NCBI RefSeq assembly: GCF_001654455.1
Contig: NZ_CP015772.1
Span: 2,480,001 to 2,544,000 of the forward strand
Length of the DNA: 64,000 nucleotides
Source: Niabella ginsenosidivorans
Lineage (GTDB): Bacteria > Bacteroidota > Bacteroidia > Chitinophagales > Chitinophagaceae
Direction of reading: 5' to 3'
Shown here: positions 16,835 through 24,936 of the stretch, piece after piece
Layout: each line of letters opens with the position of its first letter
How positions within the stretch are numbered: position 1 is the first letter of the stretch
Notes under the pieces: model-generated
Told to the model about the DNA's origin: nothing
What the model saw: only the letters and a program-made list of their open reading frames with translations
The model's database searches: none
Translations under genes and position numbers: made by a program

Positions 16835-19186
16835 TCAGCGTTGTTTATATTTCATTGTCCTGCTATCGCTGATAATGCCTTTCCAGCTCATGCCATAGCC
16901 AAAATCGTATACATGGCCTTCACTATCTCTGTAGGGTTTCATATCCAACGGCACATCTTCTTTTTGCATTTCCACTGTTTGCATATCGGCCGGCAACTGC
17001 AGGGGCAACAGGCCCGAAGGCTCGGCAGTACCGGATAAGACATCAGCCATAGCCTGATCCTGCACACCAAAGGCAACCAGCAACCCGTCAATTTGTGGTT
17101 CAAATTCCGCCACTACGGCGGGATTGGTCAGGGTCATGCACACTATTACCGGCTTCCTTTTCATAGCTGCCTTTGTATCCAGTATCGACTTCAGATCCGT
17201 TACATTAGACGCGGTCACTGTTTTGTTCTTATAGGATCTGTTGGTGATGCCCGGATCTACTACAGGATCACCGGCAGCAATGCTTTGCTCCCTGGCGGCC
17301 GTAGCTTTATACTTTTCATATTGCAGGCTGACAGGCACATAGCCATTGCCTCCATTTTGCCGGTCTTTTGCATCATAGCCCACACCGCTGTTTGGGCCTT
17401 TTACAAATACAATGGCAAGATCTGCCTTTGCCGGGTCATCGGTTATATTGAAATATTTTTTCAGGATGTCAAGGTTTACAGGGTATTCCACGCGCTCCGG
17501 TGTTATGGTACCAAACCAATCCCTTCCGGCCGGCACAATGCGTTTGGGAATATAGACCGTCTTATTTTTTGAAAGCGGCAGCACCTGTCCTTTGTTCTTG
17601 AGCAGCACGATGGATTTCAGCTGCGCTCCATACCCTGCTTTCATGAATTCAGCATTTCCCACGATCCTTGCAGAGGCTTCGGGATCAACATAAGGGTTCT
17701 CAAACAAGCCGGTATTAAATATATTGCGCAGCAGGCGCACGGCAGATTGTTCAAAACGTTTGCGCATAAAAGCTTCCCCATGCTCTTTCACTCCCATCTG
17801 GTAAGCCTCCAGTACGGGGCCCGCGGCATTGTTGCCTCCGAACTGATCAACCCCTGCCATCAGGATCTTATAATGCCGCTCCGCAACAGAAAGCTTTTCA
17901 ACACCCCAGGACTTGCCTAAGAAAACATCCGGCTGCTTTCCTTCATCAGCTGTAATCATCCAGTCCGTGCAAACAACCCCATCGTAGGCATATTTATTGC
18001 GCAGCAGATCGGTGATGATGTATTTACTATAGCTGTTCCCTACGTTCTCCCCGTATTTTTTATCCTGGTTATAGGAAATGGTATAATACGGCATTACTGC
18101 TGCGGCAGATTTTGTTTTGCCGTTCAGCTTGAATGCCCCGTCAATAAAAGGCATCAGGTGCATCCGGAAATTATTACCGGGATAAACTGCAAATTTCCCG
18201 TATGCAAAATGAGCATCGCGCCCTCCTTCTTCGGGTCCGCCTCCGGGCCAGTGTTTTACCATGGCATTCACACTGTGAAAGCCCCACCCGTTCTTTATTT
18301 CCGCCGTACCGGCAGAGGTCTGGAAGCCATCCACATAGGCCCGGGCCATATCAACAGAAAGCCGGGGATTCTCACTAAATGTACCATTGAAGCGGCTCCA
18401 CCGCGGCTCCGTTGCAAGATCAATTTGCGGAGATAAAGCAGTGGCAATGCCCAAAGCACGGTATTCCTGTGCGGCTATATGACCAAACTGCTCAACGAGC
18501 TGAGGGTCAAAAGTAGCCGCCATGCCTATCGGCTCCGGCCACATGGAAATAGTGCCGCCGGCGCCTATATTATATTCTGCATTGGCTACCACGCCGTTTC
18601 GCGGATCAGAGCTGTTGTTAGCCGGAATTCCCAGGCCCAGCCCTTCCACAAAAGCCTGCACATTATTGTTCCAGCGTGCAGCTGTTTCAGGGCTTTTTAC
18701 ACGCGTTACCAGGATATGCCGCAGGTTGTCTTCTTTAAGAAACGCCTTTTGCTGATCGCTGATGGCATCAGGCGATGCATCACTGGAGTCAATGGGTTTA
18801 CCGTTATAGGTTCCGGATCCAAAGCCTTTGGGGTTTGCCGGTATTGCCTGGTGAGCACTGTACAACATAAGGCCCGCGATTTGTTCTACAGACATTTTTC
18901 CAGCCAGGTCTGTGGCCCGCTCATCTGCGGACAACCGCCAGTCTTCATATTTGTCTAATTGCCCGTTTTTATTCAGGTCCTTAAAAAAGCATCCATCGAT
19001 GATCAGGATCTTTACGCCGGAACCGGGCGAATACCCAAGCACAGGGCCTGTTTTATTGGCTACAGTTTTATAAACCACTTTGTCTGAAGTATTGCTTACC
19101 TGCGCCAGGGTAGTATTCAGGAGGCCGGTTAACAGTAAGCTTGCAAGCAATCGTTTGGAAACGATCAGGTGATTGTAGATACACAT
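16835..19186 (-). CDS. GH3 beta-glucosidase, exported
   Basis: Retaining glycoside hydrolase family 3, removing beta-linked glucose or xylose from oligosaccharide ends. The N-domain carries NGVVANAEYNIGAGG, AMVKHWPGGGPEEGG and AVMPYYTISYNQ. The probable catalytic nucleophile is Asp in GVVCTDWMITAD (SDW in most members). The C-terminal alpha/beta domain follows from about residue 540 (SIVLLKNKGQVLPL). About 783 residues with a signal-like N-terminus (SKRLLASLLLTGLLNTTLAQ). The ATG at 19186 is preferred because TAAGTTTG, a perfect -7 element on the minus strand, lies at 19190-19197; the ATG at 19216 is the alternative. Gene order places it next to an acyltransferase on the other strand. Confidence 0.92.
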   Translation of the reverse strand: MCIYNHLIVSKRLLASLLLTGLLNTTLAQVSNTSDKVVYKTVANKTGPVLGYSPGSGVKILIIDGCFFKDLNKNGQLDKYEDWRLSADERATDLAGKMSVEQIAGLMLYSAHQAIPANPKGFGSGTYNGKPIDSSDASPDAISDQQKAFLKEDNLRHILVTRVKSPETAARWNNNVQAFVEGLGLGIPANNSSDPRNGVVANAEYNIGAGGTISMWPEPIGMAATFDPQLVEQFGHIAAQEYRALGIATALSPQIDLATEPRWSRFNGTFSENPRLSVDMARAYVDGFQTSAGTAEIKNGWGFHSVNAMVKHWPGGGPEEGGRDAHFAYGKFAVYPGNNFRMHLMPFIDGAFKLNGKTKSAAAVMPYYTISYNQDKKYGENVGNSYSKYIITDLLRNKYAYDGVVCTDWMITADEGKQPDVFLGKSWGVEKLSVAERHYKILMAGVDQFGGNNAAGPVLEAYQMGVKEHGEAFMRKRFEQSAVRLLRNIFNTGLFENPYVDPEASARIVGNAEFMKAGYGAQLKSIVLLKNKGQVLPLSKNKTVYIPKRIVPAGRDWFGTITPERVEYPVNLDILKKYFNITDDPAKADLAIVFVKGPNSGVGYDAKDRQNGGNGYVPVSLQYEKYKATAAREQSIAAGDPVVDPGITNRSYKNKTVTASNVTDLKSILDTKAAMKRKPVIVCMTLTNPAVVAEFEPQIDGLLVAFGVQDQAMADVLSGTAEPSGLLPLQLPADMQTVEMQKEDVPLDMKPYRDSEGHVYDFGYGMSWKGIISDSRTMKYKQR

Positions 19187-19189
19187 AAC

Positions 19190-19197
19190 CAAACTTA
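19190..19197 (-). promoter_or_regulatory. Candidate -7 element just upstream of the GH3 start
   Basis: The minus strand reads TAAGTTTG, matching TAnnTTTG, with its last base four positions from the ATG at 19186. If used, the mRNA would have almost no leader. No clear -33 TTG is present, so this may be chance. Confidence 0.3.
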
Positions 19198-19506
19198 CAT
19201 TAAATTTTTCATTCATAAATAGAATACGCAAATGAGGGTTTATGTATAAATCTGTAAACTATTTTTACTGTTCCGGGTAAAAGCTATCGGAATACGGATG
19301 GGCAAATACTGTTTTTATTTTGAAAAATGGGTTTAACGCTTATTCGTCTCCTGATAGTCGGGACGTGGTATTGTGAATGAACTTTTAATGGTCCATTACA
19401 GCAAAAAATAAATTGACGCATTCGCTCTGATGCACAAATGAAGGGTAAAATATTTTTTGGATAAGCCATCGTTTCCTATTACTTTAGGTCAACCAATTTT
19501 AAATAA

Positions 19507-20634
19507 ATGAATAATCTGGATGCCGTAAAATCCGGCCGGTTCCTGGCCCTGGATATTTTTCGGGGAATGACAATCTGTTTTATGATCATTGTTAATACGG
19601 GCGGGCCTAACCCTTTTCCTGAACTCAGGCATGCAGAATGGAATGGTTTTACATTAACCGATCTTGTGTTCCCTTCCTTCCTGTTTGCGGTGGGGAATGC
19701 GATCAGCTTTTCAAAAGCAAAATGGGATCAGCAACCAGATCGTAAGGTGGTTCTGAAGATCCTGAAAAGGACGCTGCTGCTGTTCCTGATCGGCTACCTG
19801 ATGTACTGGCTGCCCTTTGTAAAAGTAGACGTGCTGAACCAGGTACATTCTTTTCCCATCGGCCAAACACGGATCTTTGGCGTATTACAGCGGATTGCGC
19901 TTTGTTATGGTATCGGCGCGCTGATCATCCGCTTTGCATCTGTAAGAACAGTGATCATTACCAGCATTTGCCTGCTTTTGGGGTATTGGCTGATTATGAT
20001 GACCTTTGGCGATTATACCGTAAACGGTGCTGCTGAAACCAAACTGGATATCCTGTTGCTGACAAGAGAACATCTTTATATTAAAGATGCCCAAAACGCT
20101 TTTGACCCGGAAGGTATCTTAAGCACCCTGCCTGCCATTGTAAATGTGCTCATCGGGTATCTGGCGGGCGTGCATATACGAAAAAATTCCAAAAGCTTTG
20201 AAATGCTCGCCCGGCTGGCCATTACCGGGTTCCTGTTACTGGCACTTGGTTATTTGTGGAACCTTTCTTTTCCCATCAACAAAAAATTATGGACAAGCAG
20301 CTTTGTTTGCCTTACTACAGGCCTCGATTGCCTGATCATTTCTACCATTTTATATTACGTGGATTTTAAGGGGATAAAAACAGGGGTTGTATTTTTTGAG
20401 GTTTTTGGCAAAAATGCTCTGTTCATTTACCTGTTCAGCGAAGTGGTGCCCATATTACTTTACAGTTATCATATGCCCGATAAGCGCCCGCTTTTCAAAG
20501 CGCTTTACGATGTTACCTGGGGGCAATTAGGCACAGGTCATATTCCTTCCCTGTTATGGTCGGTAAGTTTTATGCTTTGCTGCTGGCTGGCTGGTTATTT
20601 TCTTTACAGGAAGAAGTTATTTATCAGGCTTTAA
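19507..20634 (+). CDS. DUF5009/NagX-like membrane acyltransferase (HGSNAT family)
   Basis: 375 residues with about ten transmembrane helices. The opening RFLALDIFRGMTICFMIIVN and FTLTDLVFPSFLFAVGNAIS are signature segments of the heparan-alpha-glucosaminide N-acetyltransferase and NagX group, and GQTRIFGVLQRIALCYGIGA is the conserved central motif. NagX proteins are found with N-acetylglucosamine catabolic genes. Here a GH3 gene is divergent and a GH20 gene is 15 kb away, so an amino-sugar role is plausible but not shown. Confidence 0.87.
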   Translation: MNNLDAVKSGRFLALDIFRGMTICFMIIVNTGGPNPFPELRHAEWNGFTLTDLVFPSFLFAVGNAISFSKAKWDQQPDRKVVLKILKRTLLLFLIGYLMYWLPFVKVDVLNQVHSFPIGQTRIFGVLQRIALCYGIGALIIRFASVRTVIITSICLLLGYWLIMMTFGDYTVNGAAETKLDILLLTREHLYIKDAQNAFDPEGILSTLPAIVNVLIGYLAGVHIRKNSKSFEMLARLAITGFLLLALGYLWNLSFPINKKLWTSSFVCLTTGLDCLIISTILYYVDFKGIKTGVVFFEVFGKNALFIYLFSEVVPILLYSYHMPDKRPLFKALYDVTWGQLGTGHIPSLLWSVSFMLCCWLAGYFLYRKKLFIRL

Positions 20635-20763
20635 AAATAACCTGGGCGCGGCAGTTCCTTTATTCGAAGCTGGCCGGAAAGAATATCCGGATAGTACCGC
20701 TTTTCTACTAAACCCAGGATAAAAATATAACATTCCTTTTTCCCGGAGTTTAAAAGATGTTCT

Positions 20764-21900
20764 TTATTTCGGCAGCTCCGGCCGGCGCATCCGGTAAGGC
20801 ACCCCGGTTAAGGTATGCAGAAAAGCTATTAATTGCTGCCGCTCTTCTTTGGTAAGACCAAGCGGTTTTAATAAATGATCGGTCCGGGGGAAAAGCGGGT
20901 CGTTCTTTTGCTCTTCTGTTTTGGCTTTTTGCGGCATACCGCTGTTGTACATATTTATAACGCCCTCCAGGTTATCGAATAGGCCATTGTGCATCCAGGG
21001 CCTCGTTCGCTCCAGTTCTCTTAGCGAAGGCGTTCTGAATTTGCCGACATCATCCTTATTATGAGTGACGTTATATCTGCCCAGGTCTTCGTACTTTCTT
21101 TTATAATACGTAAGCCCGATATTATGAAAGCTGGTATCGGTAAGAAAAACACCGTTATGACAGTTCATACAACGGGCTTTGGTGCGGAACAGGTGCAGGC
21201 CCGCAATTTCATCATCATTAAACGCTTTATAATCACCGCTCATAAATTTATCGAAACGGGTACCCCGGCTGCGGATGGTTTTCTGAAATGCAGCCAGGGC
21301 TTTTGAAATTTTGTCAAAGCTCCTTTTCTCTGAACCAAAAGCTTTTATAAATAAGCTGTCATAGCCCTTTATTCCGGCAAGCTTTTCAGGAAGTAAGGGC
21401 ACGTCCATATTCATTTCGTGGTGGGCGCTTAAAGGCGCTACCATTTGTGATTCAAAATCATTTGCCCGGCCATCCCAGAATAATTTGGGATAGATATACA
21501 CGTTTAAAAGGCTTTGCGTATTGCGGCTCCCCTGCAGGTGATCATTGCCTAAAGCCACTACTCTCCCATCCTGCCATGCCAGGTCAGGATCGTGACAACT
21601 GCTGCAGGAGATCTGGCTGGAACCGGAAAGACGGGGATCAAAAAAAAGGAACATACCCAGCCGGGTAACAGGGTCATTCTCTACCAGCATCCAGGTAGTA
21701 TCTTTGGGAATAACCCCCATTTCATACCAGGTAACACCCGGATCGATAGCAGGTTCAGGCCATTGGCTCACAGGGCGGCTATATAAATTTCTCAGCGAAT
21801 CAGCGTAGTGTTTAGATACCTGTGCAGAATGGTTGGTATATGAAAAAGACATCATGCCCAATACCACAATAATAGCAATGACTATAGAAGTTTTACGCAT
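20764..21900 (-). CDS. Di-haem cytochrome c peroxidase (CCP/MauG family)
   Basis: 378 residues with an N-terminal export signal (TSIVIAIIVVLGMMSFSY). Two CxxCH haem sites: SCSSCHDPDLAW in the N-domain and RCMNCHNGVFLTDTSFHNIG in the C-domain; GRYNVTHNKDDVGKFRTPSLRE and PWMHNGLFDNLEGVINMYN are CCP family motifs. Classical members reduce hydrogen peroxide, and MauG-like members oxidise protein side chains. It is the last gene of a four-gene minus-strand operon, four bases after the DUF6850 stop, which suggests a specific partner role rather than general peroxide defence. Confidence 0.93.
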   Translation of the reverse strand: MRKTSIVIAIIVVLGMMSFSYTNHSAQVSKHYADSLRNLYSRPVSQWPEPAIDPGVTWYEMGVIPKDTTWMLVENDPVTRLGMFLFFDPRLSGSSQISCSSCHDPDLAWQDGRVVALGNDHLQGSRNTQSLLNVYIYPKLFWDGRANDFESQMVAPLSAHHEMNMDVPLLPEKLAGIKGYDSLFIKAFGSEKRSFDKISKALAAFQKTIRSRGTRFDKFMSGDYKAFNDDEIAGLHLFRTKARCMNCHNGVFLTDTSFHNIGLTYYKRKYEDLGRYNVTHNKDDVGKFRTPSLRELERTRPWMHNGLFDNLEGVINMYNSGMPQKAKTEEQKNDPLFPRTDHLLKPLGLTKEERQQLIAFLHTLTGVPYRMRRPELPK

Positions 21901-21904
21901 AGGG

Positions 21905-23578
21905 CTACAAAAATATCTGAAATCCTAAAGAAATATTGAATTGATTTTTGCCGCTCGCGGGTTGCTGTAGAAGTTTTCTATCCATATCACTATCTTTTAT
22001 TTTCTGTAAAAAGCCTGCATTAAGCGAAACGGCGGAACCTGTTATTCCTAGCATAGAGGGCGTATAATATAAAAAGCCCAATTGACCATTAAAAAAAGTT
22101 GAGCCCCTGTAATCGTACTCAGGATAAACAACATTTTTTGTAAAAGTATTTACCTGTGTAGCTGCTACCGATAAATCATTTACCAACGGTTTAGTAAAAC
22201 CGGGTTTGATGGTTATTTTAAATAGCTGGTTATTCCTGTAAAAATACTTCCCGGCATATACAGACACATCAGCAACCGTATTTTCATAAAAATGAGCGGC
22301 TAAAAAATCTTTTTTGGTAAAATGCTGTAACCCGCCGTCTATGCCCATTTCAGTGCTTGCTTTTTTTTCTTTTTTTAAAGTAAATAAATATTGAATCCCT
22401 GCAATATGTTCATCAAATAAATAGCTGGCGCCGTTTGACGAAGACATAAGTACGCCTGTACCTTCATTTATAATACCATTCAATGATATCTGATGAGAAG
22501 AGGCATCATTATCCGTATAAATAATAGCAGCCAGTTTTTGTATGGTCAGGTCATAGCTGCTATGCACGAGTTCTTTTATATAATTATTGACTACATCATC
22601 AAAATCACCCCCTGAAGGAATGGTATCAGCTGCATTCCGCAGGTTGAAATTCTTTCTGGCCGCAAAACTGCTAGAATAATTTGCTTTAACATTCCAGGCT
22701 CCGGTTTTTGTGGCAAAGCTGACGCCCCAGGCATCTATCCTGTCTTCCGATCGCGAATATGCCTGTGATGTGTACTGGGCAATATAGCCGTATCCGTCAT
22801 TAATATATAACCGTCTTTCAGGATATTGCTGACTGGTGCGGAACATTTCATTTTTATAAACAATATCATACATGCCATCCCTTTTTCCCAAACTATACGT
22901 TGCTCCGAAAGTTATATTCCTGATTTGAAGAGTTATACCGGGAGTATATTCCAGATGAAAGAGCTTGCTGTCAGGCCGCGGATCAATTGACCCTGTTGAC
23001 CAATGGTAATCGTAGTTAAGCAGTGATGTGATGTATAAATGTTTTATAACCGGGTAACTGATTCCCGCTTCAAAATTCAGGTTTTGCCGTTCATAATTAC
23101 CGGCTTTCGTTGCAAAATGCGTATATGGCTCCCCGTTTTGCAGGTTGCCGCTTAAATTATTAGCAAGGCTGTCTTCCCATATTTTATCAAAATAAAACTT
23201 ACCCATTATTTTAGCTTTGCCAAGCGTTGTAAACCCTTCGGTATAAAGCACCACGTTCTGGGTTTTGCAGGCAGTTACAGGGAGCTTAAAATTCCTGTTT
23301 TGGTTGGTATAGCCCAATTCCAACATAGCAGCCTGCGGTAGTGTATCCGCAACTAATTGCGTAAGGCTGCTTTGCATAAACTGTATTTGTTGCTGCCGGT
23401 AAGTGTTTATATAGAGACTGTCCGACTTCAGCCGCTTGCTACGTTCTGTTTGCAGGACTTTATAAAAATCAGGGCTGACAGATGACAAAGTATCCGCCAA
23501 TACAGGTACCTGTGCATGAAGGCTATTCATGCACAGACACAAGCTTGCAAACAGGTATATTTTAGTGAATCGCCGCAT
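21905..23578 (-). CDS. DUF6850 outer-membrane beta-barrel protein
   Basis: 557 residues from the ATG at 23578 (a TTG lies one codon upstream). Signal peptide (RRFTKIYLFASLCLCMNSLHAQ), a short periplasmic segment, then a long run of amphipathic strands, for example NFEAGISYPVIKHLYITSLL and ITFGATYSLGKRDGMYD, ending NISLGFQIFL with the terminal aromatic/hydrophobic strand of an outer-membrane barrel. I place it in DUF6850 from its size, the LGYTNQNRNFKLP region and its neighbour DUF4876; the family has no known function. It starts five bases after the DUF4876 stop. Confidence 0.75.
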   Translation of the reverse strand: MRRFTKIYLFASLCLCMNSLHAQVPVLADTLSSVSPDFYKVLQTERSKRLKSDSLYINTYRQQQIQFMQSSLTQLVADTLPQAAMLELGYTNQNRNFKLPVTACKTQNVVLYTEGFTTLGKAKIMGKFYFDKIWEDSLANNLSGNLQNGEPYTHFATKAGNYERQNLNFEAGISYPVIKHLYITSLLNYDYHWSTGSIDPRPDSKLFHLEYTPGITLQIRNITFGATYSLGKRDGMYDIVYKNEMFRTSQQYPERRLYINDGYGYIAQYTSQAYSRSEDRIDAWGVSFATKTGAWNVKANYSSSFAARKNFNLRNAADTIPSGGDFDDVVNNYIKELVHSSYDLTIQKLAAIIYTDNDASSHQISLNGIINEGTGVLMSSSNGASYLFDEHIAGIQYLFTLKKEKKASTEMGIDGGLQHFTKKDFLAAHFYENTVADVSVYAGKYFYRNNQLFKITIKPGFTKPLVNDLSVAATQVNTFTKNVVYPEYDYRGSTFFNGQLGFLYYTPSMLGITGSAVSLNAGFLQKIKDSDMDRKLLQQPASGKNQFNISLGFQIFL

Positions 23579-23583
23579 CAATA

Positions 23584-24915
23584 CTATTTCTCAAAAGACG
23601 CATCGGTTTTAGAAGGATCTGCCTTTGTTTTTGTTTCAAAATCATTGGAAGAGTTGTTGGTGTCCTGTAAAATCCTTCTGCCTTCTACTATTTTCACTGT
23701 TTTCCTGATCAGAGACTGGGAGGAGTATTGTCCTCCGGTTACAAACGTGCCTGATACATCTAAAGAAACAGGGAATCGTTTTGGTACCCGATTTGTTTCC
23801 AATGGCGTTAAAATTTCAACTGCATCTATAATATCCGCAACCTTGACCTGAGCACAAAAGCTGGCAGGAGAACCAGGCACTGAGTATCGGGGCCATTCAT
23901 TAACAGGAAATGGTGTTTTTGTTTTAAACATAAAAAAATCTTCTCTGCCGCTGGCATCCATCACCCAGTCATTACCCTGGCGCACATGAACTACATCAAC
24001 ATTTTTAACATTTGGATTATCCACATCCCATTTATAAGGCGTAATATCATTTAGATATTTTATCAGGTTTATTTCAAAATCAGCTTTACTCAAATCTACA
24101 GATAAAGAAGGATCGATAATATTCTGCATAACCGGAACTCCGTTTGTTGTGTCATAGATAGCATAGGGAGCTGTATGGTTAACTGCTGTCTGAGCAATAA
24201 TCATGCTCTTACCAGGTTCCAGCGGATGTTCTTTTCCGTTGCCCGGTATCATAAATAAATATCTTGCATATATATAATCCTTATTAGGATCACCAATATT
24301 TGCCGGCATCCCCGGAGAAGTGCTCCAATCTAAAGGCACACCGCCTGCGCTTATTTTAGTATTCGACTGCCAGGTATTCCCAAAATATAAACTATCTAAA
24401 TAAATGGTTTGATTGGAATTATTGTAGATCTCAACAAATTCATCTCTGAAACTTGCTCCTGTTTTCGTATTAGACCCTGCATAATAAATCTGCTTAAATA
24501 CCAGATCCCCGATCTTACCGCTTTGCAGGGTTAGCTTAATATTCGCATTTTCGTTCACTGCCTGTGTTGCCGTGGCATTGTAAGCCACGTTAGATGCAAC
24601 AGGTATGCTGGTGGCGGCATAAAATTCCTCTGCCGTGTAATTTTTTGAAGCCGAAACCGTGTAATTGCCCGGAGAAACACTTTCAAATATGGCGATCCCG
24701 TCAGCATTGGTAGTGGCCGTATTTTCCTGGCCATTCACCAGGTTGGTTATTTTTACCGGGATATCTGCTTTTGATAACCCGAATGCACTGTCCTCAGTGG
24801 TGTATTCTATCTGAACACTTAACGATACAGCCTTCACTGTATCAATATCCGATTTCCGGCAGCTAAAAAAAACTGCCGCAATTAAAATGCTGAATAACAA
24901 TAGTTGCTTTTTCAT
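23584..24915 (-). CDS. DUF4876 lipoprotein with lamin-tail-like segment
   Basis: 443 residues. A lipoprotein signal (KQLLLFSILIAAVFFSCRK, Cys 19) is followed by a Cna-B/carboxypeptidase-regulatory-like domain (SVQIEYTTEDSAFGLSK to FESVSPGNYTVSASKNY, about 30-110). A long domain follows whose beginning, DLVFKQIYYAGS ... FRDEFVEIYNNSNQTIYLDS, has the lamin-tail-domain pattern (E-x-V-E-I-Y-N-x-S). These features fit DUF4876. No SusD-like fold is present, although the protein takes the SusD position beside a TonB-dependent receptor. It is likely surface or periplasmic and may bind the receptor's ligand. Confidence 0.8.
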   Translation of the reverse strand: MKKQLLLFSILIAAVFFSCRKSDIDTVKAVSLSVQIEYTTEDSAFGLSKADIPVKITNLVNGQENTATTNADGIAIFESVSPGNYTVSASKNYTAEEFYAATSIPVASNVAYNATATQAVNENANIKLTLQSGKIGDLVFKQIYYAGSNTKTGASFRDEFVEIYNNSNQTIYLDSLYFGNTWQSNTKISAGGVPLDWSTSPGMPANIGDPNKDYIYARYLFMIPGNGKEHPLEPGKSMIIAQTAVNHTAPYAIYDTTNGVPVMQNIIDPSLSVDLSKADFEINLIKYLNDITPYKWDVDNPNVKNVDVVHVRQGNDWVMDASGREDFFMFKTKTPFPVNEWPRYSVPGSPASFCAQVKVADIIDAVEILTPLETNRVPKRFPVSLDVSGTFVTGGQYSSQSLIRKTVKIVEGRRILQDTNNSSNDFETKTKADPSKTDASFEK

Positions 24916-24936
24916 GTTTTATATTATGTGTAGTTA

